From: Dermatemys mawii
Lineage: Eukaryota > Chordata > Testudines > Dermatemydidae
DNA length: 64,000 nucleotides
Reading direction: 5' to 3'
Assembly (NCBI GenBank): GCA_007922305.1
Contig: ML677330.1
Location: 266,808 to 330,807, forward strand
Of the stretch, positions 1 through 8,714 are shown piece by piece. Both the position numbers and the translations under genes were made by a program. Under the pieces are notes generated by a model. It had not been told where the DNA came from, did no database searches, and worked only from the letters and a program-made list of their open reading frames with translations. The first letter of the stretch is position 1, and each line of letters begins with the position of its first letter.

Positions 1-640
1 TGGAAATCATCTAAGAACAAAGCCAAAGCATTATTTTCAAAACCTGATCTCCTGTTATTCCTAAAATTTTTGAGTGACCTGCTTATCAGCTGACATAGGT
101 AATAGCAAAATCTTTAGTAACACTGGAGAGTCTTCTGAGGAAAACAGAATTGATACAACTGATACTATTTATAAACATGTTCTGTGGAGCTTTATTGTAC
201 CCATCTTCCCCACTGGAAATAACAATCTTCTGTCAAAGAGAAACTGTTTTTTACTATATTTTTTAAAGGCCACTGAAAGAGTAACCTCACTATTAGTGGC
301 AACCCTGTCAGCATAGATATCTTGCTCTCTATCAGATCTTCTCACTTAAAAAGCTAGCTACTTTACATCTCAGACAGGACCTGAAATCATATTATGTGAC
401 CTCAAATAGTGTCTCTAGAGAGAGAAGAGAGGAGTTAAAGAGAGTCAGATATGATCTACATTTAAAGAACAAACAACCAAGACTGGATTTGAATTCATTC
501 CAGCCCTCATTTGTTTTCATGCATCTGCCTGATAATCATACATTGCAGAGCCATGTTGCATCTACCATCACCCCCACTGGATTCACATGCAAGCAGGAAG
601 ACAATGGATATTCTCATGAAGTTTTCTCCTTCCATCCATA
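1..640. other. AT-rich DNA without recognised gene
   Basis: I see no gene here. The open frames are short, have no family resemblance and are interrupted in every direction. No inverted repeat or target duplication was recognised. The right edge runs into a dispersed repeat that starts near 645. Confidence 0.5.
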
Positions 641-644
641 GGGC

Positions 645-1840
645 CTGCCATGGTTATTCCTGAGGGAATTCTGTGGGACTGCACCTGCAGAACACACACA
701 ACCTCCACAGAATTCATGTACTTCCCTGAAGAAAATGGCAGGGAAGCAAAAGAAACCCACGTGGCGGGAGGCCAACCATGAGTGCAGTACTTGGGGGGGG
801 GGGGGATTGCCCCCCTGCACAGAGGGGAGGCATGGGAGCACACAAGATTATGTGTCACTGCTCCCCCCTTATTCCTGCAAGTGAAGAGCTGCCCAGCTGA
901 AAGAGGCTGCTTCAGGCCTGGCTGACTGCAGCTGAACGCAGCCTCCTGGGCCCTAGTGCCAGTCAGGCTCCCCTTCTGTGTGCTGGGAGCCTTACTGTTT
1001 TCTGTGCAACAGTGAGTGCTCATGGTAGGGCTGGGTAAGTAGAGGCAGGGGAAAAGAGTGAGGGGGAAGAGACAGTGAGGAAGGAAAGAGGTGGAATAAG
1101 GTAGGGGAAAGGACTGTGGAAGTGAGGGGAGGGGAGGGAAGGGAGCAGGGAGATAAGATGGGGGGGAAAAGGAGACAGGTGATGAGAGGGGAAGAAAGGG
1201 TGATAGGGGAATCACGGAGGGAAGTGGGATCCTGGCATGCAGCATCCCCTTGGTAAGGGCTGTGGCTCCCCTGTTAAGCAGGCCCATCAAACCTTCACCC
1301 TGACAAGCTCTAACTCCCTATACCTGAACTTCCCAGACTGGCCTCCCACATTCAGATTATCACCCCACTGAGCCCCAACCAGCTGTACCTGGACCCCACC
1401 TCATTAACTTCCACCCCCCTCCATCGAGCCTCATCTTCCCACACCTAGACCCCTATGCTGAGTCCTAATCACAGTCCCCTTGCACCTGCACCCCGAACCC
1501 CTGAATGAGCCCCTGTACATCCAGATCTCCCACTGAGCTGACTGCACCGATAGCACCCCACACCTGGATCCCTCCACACTAAGTCCGTCCATACCTGGAT
1601 CCTGCTGGGCTGAGCCTGCCCACCCACACGTGGTGCACTTGGCGCAGAGGTCCCAGGGTGTTTGGGCCCTGCCCTTGTACTGTGTCAGTGTTGGGTTCAG
1701 CCTCACTGCTGAGTCCTTGTACTATGGTTGGTGGGGGCTTCAGGGAGATCTCCCATCTCAGTACAGCCAGTGTCCTGTGCTCCCCAATGCCATGCTGGAG
1801 CCATATTTATTGACAAATAAAATTTTCTCTTCATGTGTCA
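645..1840. repeat. old G/C-rich dispersed repeat, unclassified
   Basis: The segment opens with TGAGGGAATTCTGTGGGA and continues through a run of about 13 G at 796-808, a purine-rich G-tract zone at about 1030-1220, and then a long pyrimidine-rich part built from loosely repeated units of the form CACCTGGATCC-CCAC-CTGAGCC (about 1310-1640). It ends near an AATAAA at about 1815. From memory, an opening of this kind belongs to a turtle and crocodilian repeat whose other end is an inverted version of it; that other end is missing here, so the copy would be truncated. Long open frames on the minus strand (583-1290) are a by-product of the low stop-codon density in C-rich DNA, not genes. Confidence 0.5.
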
Positions 1841-1876
1841 GTATAACAATGCCTGCATCTGTAATTTTCACTCCAC

Positions 1877-1975
1877 GCATCTGAAGAAGTGGGTTTTTTA
1901 CCCACAAAAGCTTATGCCCAAATAAATCTGTTAGTCTTTAAGATGCCACCAGACTCCTTGTTGTTTTTGTTATCT
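1877..1975 (+). repeat. retroelement tail with hammerhead-like core, copy 1
   Basis: This is one of three copies in the window of a tail beginning GCATCTGAAGAAGTGGGT, followed by an inverted ACCCAC, then AAAGCTTATGC, AATAAA and GTTAGTCTTTAAG. Here the stem is perfect, GTGGGT against ACCCAC with a TTTT loop. CTGAAGA before the stem fits the CUGANGA hammerhead core, but the usual GAAA after it reads AAAA. Penelope-like retroelements are known to carry hammerhead motifs; assignment to that class is my inference. The other copies are at 9811 and 19875. Confidence 0.55.
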
Positions 1976-2144
1976 AACATCCTGTTTGCTTTTTTGGCTG
2001 CTATTGCACATTGAGCAGATGTTTTCACTGACCTGTGCACAGTGACATGGACATCTTTTTTTTCCTTAACAGTTACACGGTTTACACCCATCAACGTGTA
2101 AGTAGCTCAAACCTTTCCTTTCAACATGCATCATCTTGCACTCA
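1966..2144. repeat. left part of dispersed LINE-like repeat split by E1
   Basis: The text from about 1979 (TTTGCTTTTTTGGCTGCTATT, GAGCAGATGTTTTCA and on) matches from memory a widespread reptile LINE-derived repeat. The matching text stops at 2144 and resumes at 6503 with ATTCATTTCTTCTGGCAT and TTTTGTATCATCTGTGAAT, so the Harbinger element E1 appears to have landed inside it. The family name (CR1-like) is inferred. Confidence 0.5.
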
Positions 2145-2164
2145 GGCCATGGTTACACTGGCAC

Positions 2165-2320
2165 TTTATAGCGCTATAAAGCCCCTACGAGCGCTATAAC
2201 CTACTCTCCGTCCACACTGGCAAGGCACTAATAGCGCTATAACCGTGGAGTTATAGCGCTATTATTAATCCACCTCCTCATGGGGAATAAGGGCTGTAGC
2301 GCACCTGCTGTAGCGCTACA
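2165..2320. promoter_or_regulatory. left subterminal palindrome cluster of E1
   Basis: Perfect ATAGCGCTAT palindromes lie at 2168-2177 (inside a 16-bp palindrome at 2165-2180), 2231-2240 and 2253-2262, with a related TGTAGCGCTACA at 2309-2320 and a half-site at 2190-2199. Harbinger SANT/Myb-like proteins are known to bind repeated subterminal motifs, so these are the likely binding sites. The same decamer recurs at the other end of the element. Confidence 0.75.
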
Positions 2321-2612
2321 GGAAGAATGTGGACACCCACTGCGTATTAATTGGCCTCCAGCCTGTCCCATAATTCCCGTTCGAGCCACTCTGGTCATCA
2401 CTTGCAAACTCTTTTGTCCTGTCCTCAGGTGACCACACGTCAGACCCGCCCTTTAAAGTTCCAGGGAAATTTGAAAATCCCCTTCCTGTTTGCTCCAGCC
2501 AAGCGTGGCGTGCTCTCAGGGAATCCTTGCAAGTGATCATTCTCATTGATCTGATTGATTGCGTGGCGTGGTCTCAGGGAATCGTTGCAGGTGATCATTC
2601 TGATTGATCATC

Positions 2613-3174
2613 ATGACTCCACGTGCCATGCCTCCTCGCAATACGCGATCCCCAGCATGGAGCAATAGTGAGGTGCTGGACCTCATCAGCTGCTGGGGGG
2701 AAGAGGCTGTTCAGTCTCAGCTGCGGTCTAGCCGCAGGAATTTTGACACCTATGGGCAGATATCACGGGCCTTGGCAGAAAGAGGCCATGAGCGGGACAC
2801 TCTGCAGTGCCGTGTTAAGGTAAAGGAGCTTAGGAATGCGTATCGCAAAGCCCGCGAGGCAAACGGCTGCTCAGGGGCAGCCCCGGTGACTTGCAGATTT
2901 TATAAGGAGCTGCACGCGATACTTGGTGGTGATCCCACGGTCACTCCATCGACCACCACGGACACTTCCCAGCCCACCAGTGAAGGGGGGGGTGAGGAGG
3001 AGGATGAAGAGCAGGAGGATGAAGAGGAGGAGGAGGATGAGGACGAGGCAGCAGCGATCCAGGGCACGGAGGAGTCCCTGGACGCATGCGGCCAGGAGCT
3101 CTTCTCAACCCAGGAGGGCAGCCAGCCACAGCGTCCGGCGGTTGCAGGGGCCAGCTCAGCAGCGGATTGCAGAG
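2613..3174 (+). CDS. Harbinger E1 Myb/SANT-like protein, exon 1
   Basis: First coding exon of the DNA-binding partner of the Harbinger transposase. The ATG at 2613 is the first methionine; the open frame before it has only a TTG. Residues about 14-104 form a trihelix or Myb/SANT-like domain: a conserved Trp at 16 (PAWSNSEVLDLI), a central KVKELRNAYRKARE helix (about 69-83), and FYKELHAILGG (97-106). A long Glu/Asp tract follows (about 125-146). The exon ends at 3174 before GTAAAC in phase 1. Joining to the acceptor at 4089/4090 keeps the frame, giving 376 residues in all. Expected role: bind subterminal sites, enter the nucleus and recruit the transposase. The gene converges on the transposase gene. 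Confidence 0.87.
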
Positions 3175-3430
3175 GTAAACCTGCTTTTCTATGGGGAAGG
3201 CTGGCAGCTTGGGGTGGAAAGGGATGAGGGGGGCATTCCACCTGGTGCTCTGTTCAAGCCAGGAGGAGGGCGGGGGGCATGCAGTCAGGAGCTCTCCTCT
3301 AAAGCCAGGAGGAGGGCGGCCAGCCACAGCGTCCGGCGGTTGCAGGGGCCAGCTCAGCAGTGCATTGCGGCGGTAAAGCTGCTTTTCTATGGGGAAGGCA
3401 GGCAGCTTGGGGTGGAAGGGGATGCTTGCA
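3084..3430 (+). repeat. tandem duplication of SANT exon 1 end and splice donor
   Basis: The stretch from GCATGCGGCCAGGAGCTC at 3084 through the donor and GGCAGCTTGGGGTGGAA (to about 3230) is repeated with small differences from about 3277 to 3430, an offset near 195 bp. The second copy contains CAGCGTCCGGCGGTTGCAGG again and a possible donor (GCGGTAAAG at about 3375). It lies in the intron of the SANT gene and could offer a second splice donor. Confidence 0.8.
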
Positions 3431-3437
3431 TGCTTGC

Positions 3438-3731
3438 CTACATGTGGAATAGTGCATTGATGTAGTCTATCACCTCGCGGTAGTCATCATCAGTAATCTC
3501 TTCAAAGGTTTCAATAAGAGCACTTGCAATGCGCCTGCGCAGGTTTCCCGGGAGAGCCAGCGTGGTCCCCGTCCCGGTCCCGGTCACTAGTCCCTGCCAC
3601 TGTGCGACAATGGGTGGGGGGAGCATTGCTGCACATAGGCACGCTGCATATGGCCCTGGGCGGAAGCCGCATCTTAATAAAATCCCTTCCCTTTGCTCCT
3701 CAGTGACTCGAAGCAACGAGATATCTTCCAG
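3438..3731 (-). CDS. ORF3 of Harbinger E1, possible third Harbinger protein
   Basis: A reading frame of about 98 codons on the transposase strand, nested in the SANT intron. I do not know its family. Its product begins EDISLLRVTEEQREGILL, has PYAACLCAAM in the middle and ends with ETFEEITDDDYREV and YINALF. The frame in the same position of E2 gives DITLLRIT, YAAMRC and INRLF at matching places, and a fragment in E3 matches the last third. The E2 start codon ATG corresponds to CTG here (3731-3729), and no in-frame ATG precedes the conserved part, so the protein would need another start or splicing. A Gly/Thr repeat in the middle comes from repeated GGTCCC. It could be an accessory protein or a late exon; function unknown. 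Confidence 0.55.
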   Translation of the reverse strand: MEDISLLRVTEEQREGILLRCGFRPGPYAACLCAAMLPPPIVAQWQGLVTGTGTGTTLALPGNLRRRIASALIETFEEITDDDYREVIDYINALFHM

Positions 3732-4089
3732 GACAAACACCTACGGAGAATGTTGGAACAGTGTTCAGAGTAGGGCTCCTGCCACTTCCCGGCACTCAAC
3801 CCACCCCCTGCCACAGCTTTTCAGGGCAGGGAAAAAATCCTTCCCCCTGCCTGCTGCTCACACTGTGGCTCCTGCCACTTACCGGCACTCCCCACCCCCT
3901 CCCCCGCCACAGCTTTTCAGGACAGGGAAAAAATCATTTCCCTTGCCTCTGGAGTCCACTCACCATGGCAGGGGCTCCGTTGCTGTATCTGTGCTGTCTG
4001 CGGGACAGGCAAACAGGGAATGCGGGGGAATGATAGGCATGTCTGCTCTTTACAAGGGAACCACTGTGCAATGTATCTTTTTATTTTAG

Positions 4090-4658
4090 AAGGGTCGTCC
4101 TTCACCCCTTCGCCATCGCTCTTATCAACAGCTGAGAGGCTCAGGCGACTGAGGAAGCGGCCACGAAGGAGCAAAGAGGATCTTGTACAGCAAGTAATGC
4201 AACAGGCTGTAACGGAGAATCGAGTTGCACAGAGGTGGAGGGAGAATGAGAGCAAGTTGAGGGAGAAGGCGCGGAAGGAGAACGCGATTCACCGCCGGGA
4301 AAGCACCGACAAGCTGCTCTCATTACTGCAGCTTCAATTGCAGACTATGCAGCGGCTTGTCACCCTTCAGGAGGAGAAGCTCCGCACCCACCACCCCAAT
4401 TATCGTTTGCCCCAACTCCCTTCCCCTTCTTTGCCTCTGTACCCTCCAGGCCACTATCATCAGCCAAATGGTTATCACCATCCACAGCTGCCTCCAACCC
4501 CTCTGTCTTCACCGAACAACCCCCAGACCCCAGACCATTATCCACTGCAGTCTACCCCTAATAACATGCCTTACTGGCCACCGCAAATGGGGTTCGGGGG
4601 ACATGGCCACTGTGAGGGCACTGGAGACTCAGAGACCCGGACATACTCCGATCTCTGA
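4090..4658 (+). CDS. Harbinger E1 Myb/SANT-like protein, exon 2
   Basis: Second coding exon, opened by the acceptor TTTTTATTTTAG ending at 4089, stop at 4656-4658. The first part holds a basic cluster (RLRRLRKRPRRSKED) that looks like a nuclear localisation signal, followed by a predicted coiled coil of about 70 residues rich in Gln, Glu, Lys and Leu (from LVQQVMQQAV through LLQLQLQTMQRLVTLQEEKL). The tail is rich in Pro, His, Asn and Tyr. This basic-plus-coil layout after an N-terminal SANT domain is what Harbinger partner proteins and related SANT-domain proteins show. Phase 1 at the junction agrees with exon 1. Poly(A) signals follow at 4748 and 4768. No frame break was seen. Confidence 0.85.
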
Positions 4659-4747
4659 CTGACCCCACGACACCCCCATTGCACCTCCCCTGCCTTCCCC
4701 CTCACATGCATCACAAGATTTTCTTTCAGCAACCGAAGTACCTGTTC

Positions 4748-4788
4748 AATAAATGAATTGTCTTCTTAATAAATGGGGTTTTTTTATT
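4748..4788. terminator. convergent poly(A) signals of E1
   Basis: AATAAA occurs at 4748-4753 and 4768-4773 on the plus strand (after the SANT gene), and on the minus strand at 4788-4783 (after the transposase gene). The two transcripts therefore appear to end within about 40 bp of each other. E2 has the same arrangement at 58489-58526. Confidence 0.7.
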
Positions 4789-4887
4789 AAGTGTACATAC
4801 ATTATTACAGGCTACAGAAAAGCAAATGCCTGTTCCTGTTAAAAGAATGCTCCCTCCCTTCCTCCCTCCCTCCATCTGCACCTCACT

Positions 4888-6129
4888 TTAGAACTGGCTT
4901 TCAGCCTCAAAATGCTCCCTCAAGGCTTCCCTGATCCTAACAGCCTCGCGCTGGTCCCCTCCATGAACCCTGCTCTCTGGCTGGGCATATGTGGCCTCCA
5001 GGCATTGAACCTCAGAGGACCATGCCTGAGTGAAGCCTTCGCCCTTCCGCTCACAAAGATTATGTAGGGCACAGCATGCGGAAATAACCGCGGAGATACT
5101 ACCCTCGGCCAAGTCTAGCCTCCCATAAAGACAGCGCCAGCGCGCCTTGAGACGCCCAAAAGCACACTCCACAGTCATTCGACAACGGCTAAGCCTGTAG
5201 TTGAACCTTTCCTGACTGCTGTCCAGGCTCCCTGTGTACGGTTTCATGAGCCAGGGCATTAAAGGGTAAGCAGGGTCACCAAGAATCACTATGGGCATTT
5301 CCACTTCCCCCACGGGGATCCTCTGGTCTGGGAAAAAAGTCCCGGCTTGCAGCTTCATGAACAGGCCGGTGTTGCGGAAGATGCGTGCGTCATGCACCTT
5401 TCCAGACCAGCCAGCGTTAATGTCAGTAAAACGCCCACGGTGATCCACAAGCGCCTGGAGAACCATGGAGAAGTACCCCTTTCGGTTAACGTACTCCTCA
5501 GCTAGGTGGGCGGGCGCCAGAATGGGTATATGGGTCCCATCTATCGCCCCTCCACAGTTAGGGAAACCCATTTCTTCAAAGCCAGCCACGATGTCATGCA
5601 CGTTATCCAGAGTCATGATTTTTCGTAGCAGGATGCGATTAATGGCCCTGCACACTTGCATCAGCACAACTCCAACGGTCGACTTTCCAACCCCAAACTG
5701 GTTGGCCACCGATCGGTAGCTGTCTGGGGTAGCCAGCTTCCAGATCGCGATAGCCACCCGCTTCTCCACCGGGAGGGCAGCTCTCAGTCTGGTGTCCTTG
5801 CGCCGCAGGGCAGGGGCGAGTTCAGCACACAGTCCCATGAAAGTGGCTTTTCTCATTCGAAAGTTTTGCAGCCACTGCTCGTCGTCCCAGACTTGCATGA
5901 CGATGCGATCCCACCACTCTGTGCTCGTTTCCCGTGCCCAGAAGCGGCGTTCAACAGCCGTGAGCATGTCCGTTAATGAGACAAGAAGCTGTGTGTCGAA
6001 TGCATTCACCGCTTCGATCTCGTCTTCAGAATCATCACTGTCATCCTGCATGTCAAGGAATAACTCCACTGCACACAGAGATGTGCTGGCGACAGTCGTC
6101 AGCATGTCCCTCAGCAGTTCTGGATTCAT
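4888..6129 (-). CDS. Harbinger E1 DDE transposase (HARBI1-like)
   Basis: A 413-residue nuclease that cuts and joins the element ends. The ATG at 6129 is chosen because the longer frame to 6207 starts with GTG and because the E2 copy starts at the same place (MNPEL here, MEPAQ there). An N-terminal part with an acidic stretch (DMQDDSDDSEDEIE) is followed by a helix-turn-helix-like region (SYRSVANQFGVGKSTVGVV) and the DDE_Tnp_4 core. Counted from the 439-codon open frame, the catalytic acids are D223 in AIDGTHIP, D311 in LGDPAYPL and E347 in VECAFGRLKARW. The last two are separated by 35 residues, a DD35E spacing. No stop or frameshift was seen. Works with the SANT-like partner encoded on the other strand. 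Confidence 0.92.
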   Translation of the reverse strand: MNPELLRDMLTTVASTSLCAVELFLDMQDDSDDSEDEIEAVNAFDTQLLVSLTDMLTAVERRFWARETSTEWWDRIVMQVWDDEQWLQNFRMRKATFMGLCAELAPALRRKDTRLRAALPVEKRVAIAIWKLATPDSYRSVANQFGVGKSTVGVVLMQVCRAINRILLRKIMTLDNVHDIVAGFEEMGFPNCGGAIDGTHIPILAPAHLAEEYVNRKGYFSMVLQALVDHRGRFTDINAGWSGKVHDARIFRNTGLFMKLQAGTFFPDQRIPVGEVEMPIVILGDPAYPLMPWLMKPYTGSLDSSQERFNYRLSRCRMTVECAFGRLKARWRCLYGRLDLAEGSISAVISACCALHNLCERKGEGFTQAWSSEVQCLEATYAQPESRVHGGDQREAVRIREALREHFEAESQF

Positions 6130-6388
6130 TGCAGCACTCGACAATGGAAGACGGAGCGTGCCTTGCTGAAACCCTTGAAAGATGGCGCCGGAGGTGGAAG
6201 GAAACACAGGGATTGCTGGGATATGCCAAAAAGCATCATGGGTAGTTCAAACAGGATATAGAATGCCCCGCAAGTGACGCCCCCCCTACCACAAGCCATT
6301 GCGCCAGATCAGGAAGAGGTGTACTGTGGGATACATGCCCTAATGCGCTGCTCTTAATGCCGTATTAAGTGCCGCAAATGTGGCCATG

Positions 6389-6480
6389 CTATAGCGCTGG
6401 AGCAGCTCAGTGTGGACATACAATAGCGCTATTATTATTGCTGTATAAGGCGAGCGCTATAAGCAATAGCGCTATAATTT
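6389..6480. promoter_or_regulatory. right subterminal palindrome cluster of E1
   Basis: Perfect ATAGCGCTAT occurs at 6423-6432 and 6466-6475, with half-sites at about 6391 and 6453. They mirror the left cluster and are the likely landing sites of the SANT-like protein, placed upstream of the transposase start, so they may also influence its promoter. Confidence 0.7.
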
Positions 6481-6502
6481 TGTAAGTGTAACCATACCCT
6501 CA

Positions 6503-6650
6503 CATACAATTCATTTCTTCTGGCATAGTACTCAGATGTACCAATCAACAGGTTTCCTCACAGCATTCACTAACATGAAGAGTTTTGTATCATCTGTGAA
6601 TGTTACAACTTCACAGTTAACCTCCTTATTCAAATAATTAAGTTAAACAC
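6503..6650. repeat. right part of dispersed LINE-like repeat split by E1
   Basis: Continuation of the repeat that stops at 2144. It contains ATTCATTTCTTCTGGCAT, AGTTTTGTATCATCTGTGAA and TTAACCTCCTTATTCAAAT, in the order expected from the family as I remember it. The recognisable text ends near 6650. Confidence 0.5.
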
Positions 6651-7712
6651 CTGTTCTCGGTTGGATTGGGAATGGACATAATCCCATAGCAGCTGCACAG
6701 CCACTAATGTGTCAATGGGTTTGTTGGAGGTGGGGAGAGGGTTTCTCTATATCCCCTCCAATCTCAGTGACTTTCCTATGTAAAAAACATTTACTTGGCC
6801 ACTGGAAGCATTGGGGATAAAGGACTAGGAGACAGATGACAGCATTTGCCTCTCAGGAAGTTAAAAACAATTGCTGTGATTACAACAAAGATTATACAAT
6901 TGTTCTTGACTGCACTTTTCTCTTTGGAAACATGAAATTGCCATATTTTACAACCTTATACTAAACTGCAACGTGATAAATTAACCAATAGAAAAGACAA
7001 ACATTAAATCAACACCAATTAAATGACTAAATTTAAAAAATGTTAAAAGAGGTTTTATTTAAATTCAAAAGAAGAATTGATCCCATATGGAGAGCACAGA
7101 TCCTTTATGTGGCAGTTCATGAAAATTCCACATGCCTAATTTGAAAAGAAAACAAGATAAATCTTCTACAGCTTTCACTGATGTTCAGTTTCTACAGAAG
7201 AAAAGTGAATTGGTATAATGTGGGGGAATTTAACAATCATTTGATTTCACACCTGGTAGGTGCCGAAGGCAGTAGCCTAGAGAAGTCAGTGGTTTATATC
7301 AAGATAACTTAATACAACCAGTATTTTGAAGAAAAAAAGTACCATCATTGTACTGGGTAGATTAGGATGAGTGAAATGAAGAAGTGTAGCCACAAATGTG
7401 TCAGTCAAAAGCTTTCTGCCAGTAGCAGTTATGTCCAATGCAAACTGCTCAGCCTATGGGCTAGAACACAAATCTCCCTTCAAATTGAATCCACACTGGT
7501 TCTTGAAATACTGCCAGTGAAACCACTATCTCTAGACGTAAGAGTACACTGGTGAAGCACTTAAAGGAATTGGCAAAACAGAGGTGTACATTTATGCGTA
7601 GCACTCAAAGAATAATGAGCACCAATAGGATGCAGTTCAAATAAAGCAACATGCTGATTCTGAACATCCCAAACTCTCTGTTGGTGTTTGAAATCCAGAT
7701 CCCAATTTCACA
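6651..7712. other. unique AT-rich DNA without recognised gene
   Basis: No coding frame longer than about 60 codons and no recognisable domain. No repeat family was recognised with confidence. Confidence 0.5.
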
Positions 7713-7720
7713 CTTCAGAC

Positions 7721-8714
7721 CGGGGTGGGCAAACTTTTTGGCCCGAGGGCCACATTGGGGTTAAAAATGGTGCGGAGGGCCAGGCAGGGAAGCCTGATCC
7801 CGCCCCTTATCCAGCCCCCACCCACTTCCTGCCCCCTGACTGCCCCCTCAGAACCCACGACCCATCCAACCCCGCCCCTGCTCCTTGTCCTGTGATTGCC
7901 CCCTCCAGAGACACCCCCCCACTTTAACTGCCACCCCGGAAACCCACCTCCTAAGCCCCCCTGTTCTTTGTTCCCTGACTGCCCAATCCCAAGATTCCCC
8001 TACCCTAACCACCCCCCCCCCCCTACCCCCATCTAATCCCCCCCAACTTTGTTCCCTGACTACCCCTTCTGATATCCCCCCACCCCACCACTTAACCCCC
8101 CCTCATCCCTGCTTACCTTAATCAGCCGGGTGCTCCTCCACCTGTGCCCGGCCAAGGAGCGCAGGGCCCAGCGGCTCCCCCCGCTGGACCCGGCCCCCAG
8201 CCCAGGAGCATGGGGTCCCGCGGCTCCCTGCACTCGACCCAGCCCCAGGCTGGGGAGCACACGGCCCAGCGGCTCCCCGTGCTCCACCCAACCCCCGGCC
8301 AGAGAGCGCAAGGCAGGCCCGGCCTGGGAGCGTGGGGCCCCGCGGCTCCCGTGCTCCACCCAGCCCCCGGCCAGGGAGCGCGGGACCGTGCAGCTTTCCG
8401 CTCTCCAGCCAGCCCCCGGCTGGGAAGCGCAGGGCGGAGCGGCTCCCCACGCTCCACCCAGCCCCCAGCCAGAGAGCACAGGGCGGACCCAGCCCGGGAG
8501 CACGGCGCCCCACAGCTCCCGCACTCCACCCAGCCCCTGGCCCAGGAGTGCTGGGCAGGGCCGGTTGGGAGCATGGGGACTCACGGTCAGCTGGCCAGCC
8601 AGGCCCTTGGACCAAGAGGCCAGAGGCCCCGTGTCCCCAGCCCAAGCTCGCGGGCCGGATGAAAACGGCCGGTGGGCCACATGTGGCCGGCGGGCCATAG
8701 TTTGCCCACCCCTG
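7721..8714. mobile_element. non-autonomous hAT-type element with minisatellite core
   Basis: About 994 bp. Inverted ends CGGGGTGGGCAAACT at the left and, from the other strand, CAGGGGTGGGCAAACT at the right, each followed by GGCC-rich text. Flanking 8-bp copies CTTCAGAC (7713-7720) and CTTTAGAC (8715-8722) differ by one transition, as expected for an aged hAT duplication. It encodes no transposase. The middle is very rich in C (7790-8110) and then holds GC-rich tandem units. The long open frames on both strands are artefacts of the GC content. Confidence 0.85.
8140..8560. repeat. GC-rich minisatellite in hAT element
   Basis: Irregular tandem units of about 55-65 bp built on GCTCCACCCAGCCCCCGGCC followed by AGGGAGCGC and a variable CCC/GGG-rich part. 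At least six units can be followed, with many substitutions. Confidence 0.7.

Larger units (their letters stand above)
2145..6499. mobile_element. Harbinger transposon E1, apparently intact
   Basis: This is a 4355-bp PIF/Harbinger element. The ends are inverted: GGCCATGGTTACACT at the left and, read from the other strand, GGGTATGGTTACACT at the right, each followed by ATAGCGCTA-rich sequence. A 3-bp target duplication TCA flanks it exactly (2142-2144 and 6500-6502), as expected for this superfamily. Inside are a two-exon Myb/SANT-like gene (plus strand), a DDE transposase gene (minus strand) and a third small frame (minus strand, in the SANT intron). The two main genes converge, with poly(A) signals on both strands at 4748-4788. 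No disabling change was seen in the two main genes, so the copy could be young and possibly autonomous; that is inference from one copy. Confidence 0.93.

Noticed and set aside
583..1290. 235-codon minus-strand open frame
   Set aside because: Lies over C/G-rich repeat DNA; the product is mostly Pro, Ser and Leu low complexity with no domain.
2900..3465. Other frames across the Glu/Asp-coding repeat and the intron (113, 180 and 128 codons)
   Set aside because: Shadows of the SANT exon 1 acidic tract and its tandem duplication; low complexity.
3529..4089. 186-codon plus frame in the SANT intron of E1
   Set aside because: Runs antisense to ORF3 and over repeated CCACAGCTTTTCAGG-type intron text; no counterpart in E2.
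6130..6207. Extension of the E1 transposase to 439 codons
   Set aside because: The extension starts with GTG and has no counterpart in E2, whose ATG matches the internal ATG at 6129.
5465..6245. Plus-strand frames of 84-125 codons within the E1 transposase
   Set aside because: Antisense shadows of the transposase coding frame.
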